DNA of 64,000 bases from Lachnospiraceae bacterium XBB1006. GTDB lineage: Bacteria; Bacillota; Clostridia; Lachnospirales; Lachnospiraceae. Under the pieces are notes generated by a model that was given only the letters and a program-made list of their open reading frames with translations, was not told the origin of the DNA and did not search any database. This document shows positions 15,892 through 25,953 of this stretch, piece by piece (within the stretch, counting starts at the first letter, position 1; each line of letters opens with the position of its first letter). Where the stretch lies: NCBI GenBank assembly GCA_900115795.1, contig FOXT01000005.1:119015-183014 (forward strand). Direction: 5' to 3'. The position numbers were made by a program, and so were the translations under genes.

Positions 15892-17334
15892 ATGATTGAT
15901 AATGAGAACATGAATCACATCAGTGATGAATTACACGAAGAGTGTGGCGTTTTTGGCATGTATGATTTTGATGGGGGCGATGTTGCCTCCACCATCTATT
16001 ATGGATTGTTTGCGCTGCAGCATCGTGGACAGGAAAGCTGTGGTATTGCGGTGTCGGATACCATGGGACCAAAGGGCAAGGTTTTGTCTCATAAGGGAAT
16101 GGGCCTTGTGAATGAGGTTTTTGACAAAAAGGCGTTGGCGCCGTTAAAGGGTGACATTGGAGTTGGGCACGTACGGTATTCTACCGCAGGTGCATCCACC
16201 AGAGAGAATGCGCAGCCATTGGTTTTGAATTATGTAAAGGGAACGTTGGCTCTTGCCCATAATGGAAATTTGATTAATGCGTTGGAGCTTCGGGATGAGT
16301 TGTCCTTGACGGGAGCAATTTTCCAGACCACCATTGATTCGGAAGTCATTGCATATCATATTGCGAGAGAGCGTTTACATTCCGCTACTGTAGAGGAAGC
16401 AGTGGGGCGTGCCTGCCGTAAGATTAAGGGAGCATACGCCCTGGTGGTCATGAGTCCGCGTAAATTAATCGGAGCCCGTGATCCGTACGGTTTTAAACCG
16501 TTGGTAATTGGAAAACGCGATAATGCGTATATTTTGGCATCGGAGTCTTGCGCACTTGATACCATTGGCGCAAGTTTTGTGCGCGATGTATTACCGGGAG
16601 AAGTGGTAACCATTACGCCACAGGGCATTGAATCGGATACGTCTATGTGTCTGCAAAAAGAGCAGGAGGGACGTTGCATTTTTGAATATATTTATTTCGC
16701 CAGACCGGATAGTCAGATTGACGGAGTTTCGGTGTATGAATCCCGGATTAAGGCGGGACGTTTTTTGGCACAGGATTCTCCGGTGGATGCTGATATCGTA
16801 GTGGGTGTGCCGGAATCCGGTAACGCGGCAGCAATGGGATACGCTATGGAGTCCGGAATTCCTTATGGAACCGCTTTTGTAAAAAATACGTATGTAGGAA
16901 GAACCTTTATTAAACCGCAGCAAACTGCTCGAGAGAATTCTGTGCGCGTGAAATTAAATGCGTTAAAGAATGCGGTGAAGGGGAAGCGCGTGATCATAAT
17001 TGATGATTCCATCGTGCGCGGAACCACAAGTGATCAGATTGTGTGTATGTTGAAGAAGGCAGGCGCGAAGGAGGTTCATGTGCGTGTGGCATGTCCGCCG
17101 TTTTTGTGGCCGTGCTATTTTGGTACGGATGTTCCTGCCAGAGAACAGTTGATTGCATATAATCGAAGCGTGGAAGAGATTCGTCAGGTGATTGGCGCTG
17201 ACAGCCTCGCATATCTGCGCGTAGAGCGGTTGGAGGAGCTTGTAAACGGACTTTCCATTTGTAAGGGATGTTTTACCGGTAAGTATCCATTGGAGCCGCC
17301 AAAAGAGGATATTAGAGGAGAATATGAGAAATAG
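15892..17334 (+). CDS. purF: amidophosphoribosyltransferase
   Basis: PurF catalyses the committed step of purine synthesis, PRPP plus glutamine to phosphoribosylamine. The 480-residue protein has a short propeptide before the catalytic Cys in HEECGVFGMYD. It has the glutaminase motif HRGQES and the PRPP loop VIIIDDSIVRGTTS. Cysteines consistent with the oxygen-sensitive 4Fe-4S type (RCIFEYIYF, PCYFG, SICKGCFTG) are present, as in Bacillus PurF. ATG 15892 has GAGGG five bases upstream. It lies between purC and purB with gaps of 16 and 12 bp. Confidence 0.97.
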   Translation: MIDNENMNHISDELHEECGVFGMYDFDGGDVASTIYYGLFALQHRGQESCGIAVSDTMGPKGKVLSHKGMGLVNEVFDKKALAPLKGDIGVGHVRYSTAGASTRENAQPLVLNYVKGTLALAHNGNLINALELRDELSLTGAIFQTTIDSEVIAYHIARERLHSATVEEAVGRACRKIKGAYALVVMSPRKLIGARDPYGFKPLVIGKRDNAYILASESCALDTIGASFVRDVLPGEVVTITPQGIESDTSMCLQKEQEGRCIFEYIYFARPDSQIDGVSVYESRIKAGRFLAQDSPVDADIVVGVPESGNAAAMGYAMESGIPYGTAFVKNTYVGRTFIKPQQTARENSVRVKLNALKNAVKGKRVIIIDDSIVRGTTSDQIVCMLKKAGAKEVHVRVACPPFLWPCYFGTDVPAREQLIAYNRSVEEIRQVIGADSLAYLRVERLEELVNGLSICKGCFTGKYPLEPPKEDIRGEYEK

Positions 17335-17346
17335 GAGGAAGTACGA

Positions 17347-18780
17347 ATGAGTACGGATCGATATAGTAGCCCGCTTTCTGAGCGATATGCCAGTAAGGAG
17401 ATGCAGTATATTTTTTCTCAGGATAAGAAGTTTTGTACCTGGAGAAAATTGTGGATTGCTTTAGCCGAGACCGAGAAGGAATTGGGACTTGACATTACGG
17501 ATGAGCAGATTGCGGAGTTGAAAGCCCATGCAGAGGACATCAATTATGATGTTGCCAGAGCGAAGGAGAAAGAGGTTCGTCATGACGTTATGGCACATGT
17601 GCATGCCTATGGTGCGCAGTGTCCGAAGGCAAAGGGAATCATTCATTTGGGAGCTACGTCTTGTTATGTTGGGGATAATACCGATATTATTTTGATGACG
17701 GAAGCACTCAGATTGGTGAAGAAAAAGTTAGTGAATGTGATTTATGAGTTGAGCAAGTTTGCGAATCAGTATAAGGAGCTGCCAACCTTGGGATTTACCC
17801 ATTTTCAACCGGCGCAGCCGACTACCGTGGGCAAACGAGCTACCCTTTGGTTACAGGAATTTCTGATTGATTTGGAAGATTTGGATTACGTTCTTTCCGG
17901 TATGAAGATGCTTGGAAGCAAGGGAACGACCGGAACACAAGCCAGTTTTTTGGAACTGTTTGAAGGCGACAATGAGAAAATCGATAAAATCGATACCATG
18001 ATTGCGAACAAAATGGGATTTGAAGCCTGTTTCCCGGTTTCCGGTCAGACTTACACCCGTAAGACGGATACCCGTGTGGCAAATGTGCTTGCAGGAATTG
18101 CAGCCAGCGCCCATAAGTTCTCCAATGATATTCGTCTGTTGCAACATTTGAAAGAAATTGAAGAGCCATTTGAGAAATCACAGATTGGTTCTTCTGCAAT
18201 GGCTTATAAACGGAATCCGATGCGAAGTGAGCGTATTGCATCCCTTTCCCGGTACGTGATGATTGATGCGTTGAACCCGGCCATTACTTCGGCTACCCAG
18301 TGGTTTGAGCGTACCCTGGACGATTCAGCGAATAAGCGTCTTTCCATTCCGGAAGGATTCTTAGCAATAGACGGAATCTTAGACCTTTGCCTGAATGTGG
18401 TAGATGGCTTGGTGGTATACGATAAAGTAATTACCAAACGTCTTATGAGCGAACTGCCATTTATGGCAACGGAAAATATTATGATGGATGCCGTGAAGAA
18501 AGGCGGAGACCGTCAGGAATTGCATGAGCGCATCCGTCAGCTTTCTATGGAAGCGGGACGCAATGTGAAAGAAAAAGGATTGGATAACAATCTGTTAGAG
18601 TTGATTGCAGCAGATCCAAGTTTCAACTTGACGTTGGAAGAATTGCAGGCAACCATGGATCCGAAGAATTATGTGGGAAGAGCGCCGTATCAAACGGAAG
18701 TGTTCCTTCGTGATGTGGTACAACCGGTGCTTGATGAGAATAAAGAATTGTTGGGAATGACGGCTGAGATTAACGTGTAA
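17347..18780 (+). CDS. purB: adenylosuccinate lyase
   Basis: PurB removes fumarate at two purine steps, SAICAR to AICAR and adenylosuccinate to AMP. The 477-residue protein has the lyase signature [15 protein letters not shown] (about residue 280) and the catalytic His regions TSCYVGDN and TGTQASF. Length is normal. It is the last gene of the purCFB operon and is followed by a long hairpin terminator. Confidence 0.97.
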   Translation: MSTDRYSSPLSERYASKEMQYIFSQDKKFCTWRKLWIALAETEKELGLDITDEQIAELKAHAEDINYDVARAKEKEVRHDVMAHVHAYGAQCPKAKGIIHLGATSCYVGDNTDIILMTEALRLVKKKLVNVIYELSKFANQYKELPTLGFTHFQPAQPTTVGKRATLWLQEFLIDLEDLDYVLSGMKMLGSKGTTGTQASFLELFEGDNEKIDKIDTMIANKMGFEACFPVSGQTYTRKTDTRVANVLAGIAASAHKFSNDIRLLQHLKEIEEPFEKSQIGSSAMAYKRNPMRSERIASLSRYVMIDALNPAITSATQWFERTLDDSANKRLSIPEGFLAIDGILDLCLNVVDGLVVYDKVITKRLMSELPFMATENIMMDAVKKGGDRQELHERIRQLSMEAGRNVKEKGLDNNLLELIAADPSFNLTLEELQATMDPKNYVGRAPYQTEVFLRDVVQPVLDENKELLGMTAEINV

Positions 18781-18786
18781 AGAAGC

Positions 18787-18860
18787 GCAGAGACCTATTG
18801 GTTGTGCGAACTCACCCTTCGGGGTGGAAACGCACAGCCAATAGGTCTCTGCTTACGTTT
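18787..18860 (+). terminator. long-stem hairpin after purB
   Basis: GCAGAGACCTATTGGTTGTG (from 18787) pairs over 22 bases (to 18808) with 18831-18852, with one G-U pair. The apex ACCC-TTCG-GGGT lies between AACTC and GGAAAC. The T tract is poor (TTACGTTTTG), but its position after purB and its likeness to 14415-14486 support a terminator role. Confidence 0.7.
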
Positions 18861-18951
18861 TGCAGATAGGAAACGCACAGAGCAAGATACGCCGCTTTTA
18901 CGTACGGGGATTTCATTATTTATGAATTTGACTTCTATATTGTACAAATAG

Positions 18952-18980
18952 TTGACGTTCTCCTTTTCTTGTGTTAAATT
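18952..18980 (+). promoter_or_regulatory. promoter of the large secreted protein gene
   Basis: TTGACG (18952-18957) and TAAATT (18975-18980) are spaced 17 bp, with TG one base before the -10 (extended -10). The leader is about 47 bases. Confidence 0.7.
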
Positions 18981-19021
18981 AGAATAGACTAATATATATT
19001 AGGGCAGACTAACACAAGAAA
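18965..19021. promoter_or_regulatory. 12-bp inverted repeat with inner palindrome at the secreted protein promoter
   Basis: TTTCTTGTGTTA (18965-18976) and TAACACAAGAAA (19010-19021) are perfect reverse complements. Between them lies the perfect 14-bp palindrome CTAATATATATTAG (18989-19002). The left arm overlaps the -10 box and the right arm abuts the ribosome binding site AGAGGAGG. This symmetric layout is typical of a multi-site operator; the regulator is unknown. Confidence 0.6.
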
Positions 19022-19033
19022 GAGGAGGATAAC

Positions 19034-21550
19034 ATGAAGCATGTAATGCTGAAAAAAGCGGTTGCTGTGGCAACTGCTGTTTCGCTTGCGGCGAGTGGGG
19101 CTTTGTTTTCAGAGTTTCCTACGCATGCGGGAAATAGTTTTTTCTGGGGAGATGAGACTTCATACGTGAATGAATCACAGACGAAGCTGGTGCACTTAGA
19201 CTATGCGGATTATGTGGTAATTACGTTTGCGCAAGGATCTGTGGAGGATTATAATCTGTATTTTGGGGAGACGTGTATAAACAAGGCGCTTACAAAGGTG
19301 GATGATGAGGGAACCGTCGTAAAGTGGTTAACCACGGTGGTGAAGCCGGGAACATTGAAGATTTATAAGAAGGATAATCCAATGTTCGGACAAGAGGTGG
19401 AAATTACAAAGGGATATTCGCCGGTAACAGTGAAGGCCGGAAGCAGTTCTGACGCACCGGATTATTTTTTGGCAAGGGGAACAATTTCGACATTTGATTA
19501 TTATTTAAATCCGAAGAATTCAGATGGGACGGATAAAGTTTTGCCAACCCATACAACCTTTGATTTACAGCATACAAGAAAGGTGAATTCGGAGAATGTA
19601 ACCACGAAATCCTATGTTCCGGCGGTTGTCATTGACGATATGGGAAATAGCGTTTCGGGAAAGGACATTGTTGCGGAGTTTTCGATTGAAAATGATGCAC
19701 AGAAAAAGTGGTTTGAAGGAATTGACAAGGTCACAATATTAAATCAGGATAATACTATTGTGAATAGCCAATTGAAATATGCTACGAAAGTGGAAGAAGG
19801 GGCATATGGAACCAATGGAGTGATTACCATTCCAACCGGGCAGAGTAACATGAGAACCTGCGGAATCTATCAGATGAATATTCATTCTACGGTGTCTGAA
19901 GAAAGTGTTACCGTACCATTTGAATTGGTAACAAACAAGGAATATACCTTAAAACAAAATGCCTTGGGAACCAAAGTGGGGGAACGATTAAAGTTTACGT
20001 TAGAAGGTCAGCGCGGGGAATATTATGGAAGTCCTCTTGGAAATGATCAGAAGACGGTGACTTTACAAAAGCCAAGTGGAAATGCAGTGGAACTGAAAGA
20101 AATCGACGACTGGAGTTTGATTGGTTCTCTTTTTACGCTGTATGAGAATTGCTTAGACGAGCCGGGAACGTACCGTGTAAGCATTAAGTTCACCGGCTAT
20201 CCGGAGGTGTCAAAGCGTTTTGAAGTATATGAGAAGGCTACACGTAGCGGACGGAACAAAAAGCCAAGTCGAAAGAACAACAGTCGCGTTGATGCGGTTT
20301 CCCGCGCAACGTCCACTATCACAATCGGTGGGGATGGAAAGCCAAGTTCCGGTGGAACAATGTACCAGGGGAAATTTGTGTTAAACTATGATTTAATAAC
20401 AAACGCTCTGGTTCTTGATGAATTAAAAATGGGAAATACAGCATCAGAAAATGTGGTATCCCAGTTCTATGGACTGACGGAGGTGGAGTATCTTTACGAT
20501 GAAGGCGCCGAAGCTTTCTATTCCTATCGGGATTACATTAATGACTTTGCAGAATTGCATTTGGATGGCAGAGAAACATTGAATTTCCGCAAGTTTGCAG
20601 AAACAGCAAAGGCTGCTGACTATCAGGGACCGAATAAAGTACAGAATATGTTAGAAGACGGTAGCTATGGTTGTTTAATCGACTTTAAATTTTATAAAGG
20701 ACAGGAGGCTCCGGAGTTTACAGGATTGAAGACCCTAAAGGGTGAGCCGTTTAAAATTCAGGCGAAGGACCTTTCCTTTGTAAAAGCCATCAAGGAAATG
20801 TATGTAGATAATTTGAGTATGCCGCTTCGTAGCGATGCGTACTTGAAACAATGTGACATCGATCGAGAGAATGGAATCCTTACCATTTATCCGGCCGCAT
20901 TTAATTTTTACATCGTACCGCAGGAAGCAAAACACACATTGCGAATTGAAACAGAAAGCGGATATCGTAGTGTTGAATTGAGCCTTTGGTATGTAGACGA
21001 GCTTCCAACAGAAGAAATACAGGAAGAAGAAAAGCAGGATGAGCCAAAAGAGGATGAACCAAAAGAGGATGAGCCAAAACAGAGTGAAGTAACACCGGTA
21101 ACACCAACATCGGCGCCGAAGCCTGTGTATGTGGCACCAGCACCGACACCTACGCCATCCCCACTTCCGGAAAAGGGGAAGGAGGAAGAGACGGTTACAC
21201 CGCCTTCTACTATTACAGAGAATGATATTCCACTTGGGGAAAATAACGTTGTACAAGGAAAGGTTCCGGAAAAGGTTGCCCTTCTATCTGTAAACATGAA
21301 GAAGGGAAACAAACTTTTGGTAACGTGGAAAAAGATTACAAAGAATTGCAAAGGATATCAGATTCAAGTAGCAAAAAAGAAAACGTTTGCAAAAGGAAGT
21401 ATCGTCTCTACAACCCATACAACAAAAACATCGTATAGTGTTACTTTAAAGAAAAGGACGAAGTATTATGTGCGTGTGCGCGCTTATAAGCTTGTGAATG
21501 GCAAAAAGAAATATGGAACATGGAGTGGTGCGAAGAAGGTAAATGGCTAG
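19034..21550 (+). CDS. large secreted multidomain protein with C-terminal Fn3-like domain
   Basis: The 838-residue protein starts with a signal peptide (residues 1 to about 32, ending FPTHAG). Two extracellular regions of unknown fold (about 33-400 and 425-650) are joined by a basic linker near 402-425. There follows an acidic PKEDE repeat (about 656-685), a Pro/Thr-rich spacer (about 690-740), and a fibronectin type III-like domain (about 745-838) rich in Lys. This layout suggests a cell-wall-spanning or released surface protein with a Lys-rich, possibly wall-binding, end. No LPxTG motif is present. I do not recognise the central domains. The gene is a single unit with a symmetric operator-like leader. 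Confidence 0.75.
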   Translation: MKHVMLKKAVAVATAVSLAASGALFSEFPTHAGNSFFWGDETSYVNESQTKLVHLDYADYVVITFAQGSVEDYNLYFGETCINKALTKVDDEGTVVKWLTTVVKPGTLKIYKKDNPMFGQEVEITKGYSPVTVKAGSSSDAPDYFLARGTISTFDYYLNPKNSDGTDKVLPTHTTFDLQHTRKVNSENVTTKSYVPAVVIDDMGNSVSGKDIVAEFSIENDAQKKWFEGIDKVTILNQDNTIVNSQLKYATKVEEGAYGTNGVITIPTGQSNMRTCGIYQMNIHSTVSEESVTVPFELVTNKEYTLKQNALGTKVGERLKFTLEGQRGEYYGSPLGNDQKTVTLQKPSGNAVELKEIDDWSLIGSLFTLYENCLDEPGTYRVSIKFTGYPEVSKRFEVYEKATRSGRNKKPSRKNNSRVDAVSRATSTITIGGDGKPSSGGTMYQGKFVLNYDLITNALVLDELKMGNTASENVVSQFYGLTEVEYLYDEGAEAFYSYRDYINDFAELHLDGRETLNFRKFAETAKAADYQGPNKVQNMLEDGSYGCLIDFKFYKGQEAPEFTGLKTLKGEPFKIQAKDLSFVKAIKEMYVDNLSMPLRSDAYLKQCDIDRENGILTIYPAAFNFYIVPQEAKHTLRIETESGYRSVELSLWYVDELPTEEIQEEEKQDEPKEDEPKEDEPKQSEVTPVTPTSAPKPVYVAPAPTPTPSPLPEKGKEEETVTPPSTITENDIPLGENNVVQGKVPEKVALLSVNMKKGNKLLVTWKKITKNCKGYQIQVAKKKTFAKGSIVSTTHTTKTSYSVTLKKRTKYYVRVRAYKLVNGKKKYGTWSGAKKVNG

Positions 21551-21578
21551 TCTTTTGAATGAAAAAATGGAAAAGCTC

Positions 21579-21607
21579 TTGAAAAACGAAATAAAGTGTG
21601 ATATATT
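21579..21607 (+). promoter_or_regulatory. sigma-A promoter of secG
   Basis: TTGAAA (21579-21584) and TATATT (21602-21607) are spaced 17 bp; transcription would begin near 21614. Confidence 0.8.
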
Positions 21608-21646
21608 TATGTAGTTATAGAGAATATATCCACGGGAGGTGTAATC

Positions 21647-21880
21647 GTGTTAAGAACTTTATTGACAGTTTTGTTCATTTTAGTCGGACTGGCTATCACA
21701 GTCATCGTACTGATGCAGGAAGGAAAAGCTCAGGGCTTAGGCGCTATCAGTGGTGTTGCGGACACCTACTGGGGTAAGAATAAAGGACGTTCCTTAGAAG
21801 GAATTTTAGTGAAAGCTACTACGGCTTTGGTTGTTGCGTTCTTGGTTATTTCTGTAGTTTTGAACGTTGCAAGCATTTAG
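21647..21880 (+). CDS. secG: preprotein translocase subunit SecG
   Basis: SecG is the small, non-essential partner of SecYE in the export channel. The 77-residue protein has two membrane helices (about residues 3-22 and 54-75) with the typical loop VLMQEGKAQGLGAISG and YWGKNKGRS between them. The start is GTG 21647, seven bases after GGGAGGTG. It is a monocistronic gene with its own promoter and terminator, placed upstream of rnr and smpB, an arrangement common in Firmicutes. Confidence 0.93.
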   Translation: MLRTLLTVLFILVGLAITVIVLMQEGKAQGLGAISGVADTYWGKNKGRSLEGILVKATTALVVAFLVISVVLNVASI

Positions 21881-21893
21881 TGGTAATTTTATG

Positions 21894-21921
21894 AGGCTGT
21901 CGATTTTCGACAGCCTTTTTT
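21894..21921 (+). terminator. intrinsic terminator of secG
   Basis: AGGCTGTCGA and TCGACAGCCT (21894-21903 and 21907-21916) form a 10-bp stem with a TTT loop, followed by T to 21921. A TATAAT at 21924-21929 starts right after it and may be the -10 box of rnr. Confidence 0.92.
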
Positions 21922-21955
21922 ACTATAATAGAAGTGGAAGAATAGGGAGGTAGCT

Positions 21956-24097
21956 ATGAGCCAGAACTTAGAGAAACGTAAGAAGGTACTCCTTGATCTG
22001 ATGAAGGATGAATTTTATGTGCCAATGAAACAGAAGGAATTGGCGATTATGCTGGATTTGCCAAAGGAGCGACGCGAGGAGCTGATAGAAGCGTTGGATG
22101 CACTTTTGGCAGAACGAAAGATTACCTGCTCAAAGAGAGGAAAATATAGTATTGCAAAAGAAGTGCGATTGTCCGGAACGTACTGTGGCCATCCCAACGG
22201 ATTTGGATTTGTACAATTCGCAGAAGGGGAAGAAGACATTTTTATCCCTGCGGGTGAAAGTATGGGCGCCATGCATGGAGATACGGTTGAAGTTGAGCTT
22301 ACAGCTAGCCCCGTGGGAAAACGACAGGAGGGAAGGGTTACAGCCATCCTGGAACATGCACATCAGGAGATTGTTGGATTCTTTGAGAAAAATACATCCT
22401 TTGGATTTGTCCGTCCTGATAATCAGAAATTAAATGAAGATATATTTATTCCAAAGAATTTTTGCATGGGGGCAAGACAAGGAGATAAGGTTGTTGTAAA
22501 GATTACCTCGTATGGGGACAGAAAACACAAACCGGAAGGAAAAATTACAGAGATTCTTGGAAATGTGAAGGATCCGGGAGTGGATATTTTGTCTATTGCC
22601 AAGGGGTATGGTATGGTGGAAGAATTCCCATCGGAGGTGCTTGAAGAACTTGCGGATGTAGCAGATGAAGTGCCTGAAGAAGCGAAAAAGGGGCGTCGGG
22701 ACCTTCGCACGGTGCAGATGGTTACCATTGATGGAGAAGACGCCAAGGATTTGGATGATGCAGTGAATGTTACGTACGATGGCCAGTTTTATTACCTGGG
22801 TGTACACATTGCGGATGTGTCACATTATGTAAGAGAGAAGACGGCATTGAATGCAGAAGGATATAACCGTGGAACCAGTGTCTATCTGGCAGACAGGGTG
22901 ATTCCAATGTTGCCGCGTAAGTTGAGCAATGGACTGTGTTCATTGAACGAAGGCGTGGATCGACTGGCATTAAGTTGTCTTATGACCATCGATGATAAAG
23001 GTGTGATTGTGGATCACGAAATTGTTGAAAGCGTAATCAATGTGGATCGGCGTATGAGTTATACCCAGGTACGTGCGATTATCGAAGATCATGAGGAATC
23101 GTACTGCAAGGAGTTTGAGGAGTTGGTTCCGATGTTTGAACGTATGGCGGAACTGGCGGCGCTTTTACGCAATAATCGAAGAAAGCGTGGGTCCATTGAT
23201 TTCGATTTTCCGGAAACAAAAGTGGTATTGAATGAAAAGGGACGATGTATTGATATAAAGCCCTATGAGCGGAATACCGCTACGAAATTAATTGAAGATT
23301 TTATGCTGGCGGCAAATGAAACCGTGGCTCAGGATTATTATTGGCAGGAGATTCCATTTTTGTACCGTACCCATGAAAAACCGGATCCGGAGAAGATGCA
23401 GAAGCTCTCGATTTTTATTCATAACTTCGGATTGACGTTAAAAGGCGTGAACAATGGAGAAGTTCATCCGAAGGAGCTGCAGAAGCTTTTGGCCGGAATT
23501 GATGGAAAACCGGAGGAACCGCTGATTTCCAGACTGGCACTGCGTAGTATGAAACAGGCAAAGTATACGGCAGAGAATACCGGACATTTTGGCCTGGCAG
23601 CGCCATTTTATTGCCATTTTACATCGCCAATCAGACGATATCCGGATTTGCAGATTCATCGTATTATCAAAGAGAATTTACATGGAACGTTGAATGAGAA
23701 GCGATTGGCACATTATGACAATATGATGGCGGAAGTGGGACTTCATTGCAGCCAGCGGGAGCGACGGGCAGAGGAAGCGGAACGCGAAACGGTAAAATTA
23801 AAGAAGATTGAGTACATGCAGGATAAATGGGACGAGGTGTTTGAAGGCGTTATTTCCGGCGTGACGAATTGGGGCTTTTATGTGGAACTTCCCAATACGG
23901 TGGAAGGGCTTGTGCGCATGTCAGATTTGAATGACGATTATTATGAGTTTTATGAGGAATCATTTGAATTGATTGGCAAGGCAAAGAATAAACATTATAA
24001 GCTTGGTCAGAGCGTGAAAGTTCGTCTTTCGAATATCGACAAGTTAATGCGCACCATTGATTTTTTGCTTGTGGAGGATATAGACGAGGATGAGTAA
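21956..24097 (+). CDS. rnr: ribonuclease R
   Basis: RNase R is a 3'-to-5' processive exoribonuclease that degrades structured RNA and, with tmRNA-SmpB, non-stop mRNA. The 713-residue protein has an N-terminal winged helix (about residues 15-70) and two cold-shock domains (about 70-210). The RNB catalytic domain follows, with the acidic motif [12 protein letters not shown] near 258-270, and a C-terminal S1 domain (about 625-708). It overlaps smpB by 8 bp, so the two are translationally coupled. The ribosome binding site is AGGGAGG. Confidence 0.97.
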   Translation: MSQNLEKRKKVLLDLMKDEFYVPMKQKELAIMLDLPKERREELIEALDALLAERKITCSKRGKYSIAKEVRLSGTYCGHPNGFGFVQFAEGEEDIFIPAGESMGAMHGDTVEVELTASPVGKRQEGRVTAILEHAHQEIVGFFEKNTSFGFVRPDNQKLNEDIFIPKNFCMGARQGDKVVVKITSYGDRKHKPEGKITEILGNVKDPGVDILSIAKGYGMVEEFPSEVLEELADVADEVPEEAKKGRRDLRTVQMVTIDGEDAKDLDDAVNVTYDGQFYYLGVHIADVSHYVREKTALNAEGYNRGTSVYLADRVIPMLPRKLSNGLCSLNEGVDRLALSCLMTIDDKGVIVDHEIVESVINVDRRMSYTQVRAIIEDHEESYCKEFEELVPMFERMAELAALLRNNRRKRGSIDFDFPETKVVLNEKGRCIDIKPYERNTATKLIEDFMLAANETVAQDYYWQEIPFLYRTHEKPDPEKMQKLSIFIHNFGLTLKGVNNGEVHPKELQKLLAGIDGKPEEPLISRLALRSMKQAKYTAENTGHFGLAAPFYCHFTSPIRRYPDLQIHRIIKENLHGTLNEKRLAHYDNMMAEVGLHCSQRERRAEEAERETVKLKKIEYMQDKWDEVFEGVISGVTNWGFYVELPNTVEGLVRMSDLNDDYYEFYEESFELIGKAKNKHYKLGQSVKVRLSNIDKLMRTIDFLLVEDIDEDE

Positions 24098-24557
24098 GGA
24101 CAGTGTGAAGTTGGTGGCAAATAATAAGAAAGCCTACCATGACTATTTTATTGAAGAAAAATACGAAACAGGAATCAGCCTTGCAGGTACGGAGGTGAAA
24201 TCCATTCGTATGGGACATTGCAGTATCAAGGAGGCTTTTGTGCGAATTGAAAAGGGAGAGGTGTATATCTATGGTATGCATGTCAATCCCTATGAGAAGG
24301 GAAATATTTTTAACAAAGACCCCCTTCGTCCAAGAAAGCTGTTAATGCATAAGAAAGAGATTAACAAGTTGGTGGGTAAGATTGCGGAGCAGGGGTATAC
24401 GATTGTGCCGCTACAAGTGTATTTTAAGGGGAGTCTTGTGAAGGTAGAGATTGCCCTTGCAAAAGGTAAGAAATTGTATGATAAGCGTGCTGATATTGCC
24501 AAGAAAGACCAGCGAAGAGAAGCACAAAGAGACTTTAAGATACGAAATTTGGGATAA
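24090..24557 (+). CDS. smpB: SsrA-binding protein SmpB
   Basis: SmpB binds tmRNA and delivers it to stalled ribosomes for trans-translation. The 155-residue product has the usual oligonucleotide-binding barrel with [25 protein letters not shown] and [10 protein letters not shown]. The basic C-terminal tail [18 protein letters not shown] reads into the decoding centre. It overlaps rnr by 8 bp, and the tmRNA gene itself is 6.5 kb downstream on the other strand. Confidence 0.98.
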   Translation: MSKDSVKLVANNKKAYHDYFIEEKYETGISLAGTEVKSIRMGHCSIKEAFVRIEKGEVYIYGMHVNPYEKGNIFNKDPLRPRKLLMHKKEINKLVGKIAEQGYTIVPLQVYFKGSLVKVEIALAKGKKLYDKRADIAKKDQRREAQRDFKIRNLG

Positions 24558-24560
24558 GGT

Positions 24561-25253
24561 ATGGAATATAAAATTGCTATTTGCGATGATGAAGCGGCAG
24601 AAAGAGAGTATATAACAGGTTTGGTGAAAAACTGGGCCGGTGAGCGGAGTATACAGGTGGAAACATTTCCTTCCGGGGAAAGCTTTTTGTTTCACTACGA
24701 AGAGGTAAAGGATTATGATATCCTACTTTTGGATATTGAGATGGAAGGTTTGGATGGCGTGTCCCTTGCCCGACGTATCCGGAAAGAAAACGAAACGGTG
24801 CAGATTGTGTTTATTACCGGTTATAGTGAATATATTTCCGAGGGATATGAGGTGGCGGCGCTTCATTATCTTATGAAGCCTGTGAAGGAAGAAAAATTCT
24901 ACGAGGTATTAAATCGGGCGGTACACAATTTGGCGAAAAACGAAAAGAGCCTTTTGCTAAACCAGGGAGGGGAAAGCGTGCGGGTTCCGCTTTTTTCCAT
25001 TCGGTATCTGGAAGTACAGCTAAATTATGTGACGGTACATGCCGGCGAGGAGATTACTGTGAAAAAGACCCTGGGTGAGTTTGAAGAAGAACTGGATCAG
25101 CGCTTTTATCGGCTGGGGCGCTCCTATATCGTGAATCTGACGCAAATTTATAAGATATCCAAAAAAGAAGTTTTTTTGAAAGACGGAACGGTGTTACCGT
25201 TGCCTCGTGGACAGTATGAGAAGTTGAACCGTGCATTTATTGAGCGGTTATAG
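24561..25253 (+). CDS. LytTR-family response regulator (AgrA/LytR type)
   Basis: The 230-residue protein has an N-terminal receiver domain (about residues 4-120) with D9/D10, the phospho-acceptor D58 in DILLLDIEM, and K107 region MKPV. It has a C-terminal LytTR DNA-binding domain (about 135-230) containing IRYLEVQLNYVTVH and FYRLGRSYIVNL. Such regulators bind 9-bp direct repeats and commonly control peptide, bacteriocin or export functions. It starts 3 bp after smpB and is followed 9 bp later by a GHKL kinase, with which it should pair. Confidence 0.92.
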   Translation: MEYKIAICDDEAAEREYITGLVKNWAGERSIQVETFPSGESFLFHYEEVKDYDILLLDIEMEGLDGVSLARRIRKENETVQIVFITGYSEYISEGYEVAALHYLMKPVKEEKFYEVLNRAVHNLAKNEKSLLLNQGGESVRVPLFSIRYLEVQLNYVTVHAGEEITVKKTLGEFEEELDQRFYRLGRSYIVNLTQIYKISKKEVFLKDGTVLPLPRGQYEKLNRAFIERL

Positions 25254-25262
25254 GGGGATAAA

Positions 25263-25943
25263 ATGAGATTTCTGGACAAGCATGTGGATAAGCAGATCGC
25301 TGCCTATCAGCAGGAGTTGATGGAGACGCACTATGCAGAAGTGGATAATATGTATCGGCAGATTCGGGGGTGGCGTCACGACTACCGGAACCATATTCAG
25401 GTGTTGAAAGCCTATGCTGCAAAGGGCGACATGGATGCTATAAAAAAATATTTGGATGAGTTGGATACGGATTTGTCCACTGTGGATGTGGCGGTAAAGA
25501 CCGGCAATGCCATGACGGATGCCATTTTGAATAGCAAATTATCCCTGGCAAAAGCAAAACATATCAAGGTAATGGCGGATGCCCACATTCCGCTGGCGCT
25601 AACCACATCGGAAGTGGATTTGTGTGTGATTATCGGAAACTTGTTTGAAAATGCCATAGAAGCCAGTTTGAAGCTTCCGGAAGAAGAACGGCTGATTCGG
25701 ATTTATATGGATATGAAGGATACCCAGCTTTATCTGTCCTTTACCAATTTTACAGCAGAAAAGAAACTGACAAAGAGGGGGAAGCTGTTTGCCACCACCA
25801 AAGGGGAAGGACATGGATTCGGCTTATCCCGAATTGACCGGATTGTGGAAAAATATGACGGTTACATAAGTAGAAACAGCGAGGATGGAGCCTTTACCAC
25901 AGAGATTTTATTACCTCAGGTGAACGTTTCATCCCCCAATTAG
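25263..25943 (+). CDS. GHKL-type sensor histidine kinase lacking a membrane sensor domain
   Basis: The 226-residue protein contains only a dimerisation/phosphotransfer helix with H39 in GWRHDYRNHIQ and a GHKL ATPase domain. The N box NLFENAIEA and the glycine-rich GHGFGLSRI are visible. AgrC-like kinases normally have six or so N-terminal membrane helices; none is present here, and the gene begins 9 bp after the regulator, leaving no room for one. It may sense a cytoplasmic signal or work through another membrane protein such as the adjoining exporter. The start ATG 25263 is preceded by a weak TAGGGGGAT site. Confidence 0.9.
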   Translation: MRFLDKHVDKQIAAYQQELMETHYAEVDNMYRQIRGWRHDYRNHIQVLKAYAAKGDMDAIKKYLDELDTDLSTVDVAVKTGNAMTDAILNSKLSLAKAKHIKVMADAHIPLALTTSEVDLCVIIGNLFENAIEASLKLPEEERLIRIYMDMKDTQLYLSFTNFTAEKKLTKRGKLFATTKGEGHGFGLSRIDRIVEKYDGYISRNSEDGAFTTEILLPQVNVSSPN

Positions 25944-25953
25944 AACAGTTCGT
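25923..25953 (+). promoter_or_regulatory. LytTR-type direct repeat upstream of the ABC exporter
   Basis: AACGTTTCA (25923-25931) and ACAGTTCGT (25945-25953) fit the LytTR-binding consensus [TA][AC][CA]GTTN[AG][TG] at 7 and 9 of 9 positions. They are separated by 13 bp, the spacing known for this regulator family. They lie upstream of a TACAAT -10 candidate (25986-25991) that has no good -35, as expected of an activator-dependent promoter. Confidence 0.5.

Noticed and set aside
20735-21256. 173-codon minus-strand frame opposite the secreted protein
   Set aside because: It mirrors the Pro/Glu/Lys-rich linker and has low-complexity Cys/Arg/Leu composition with no start signals.
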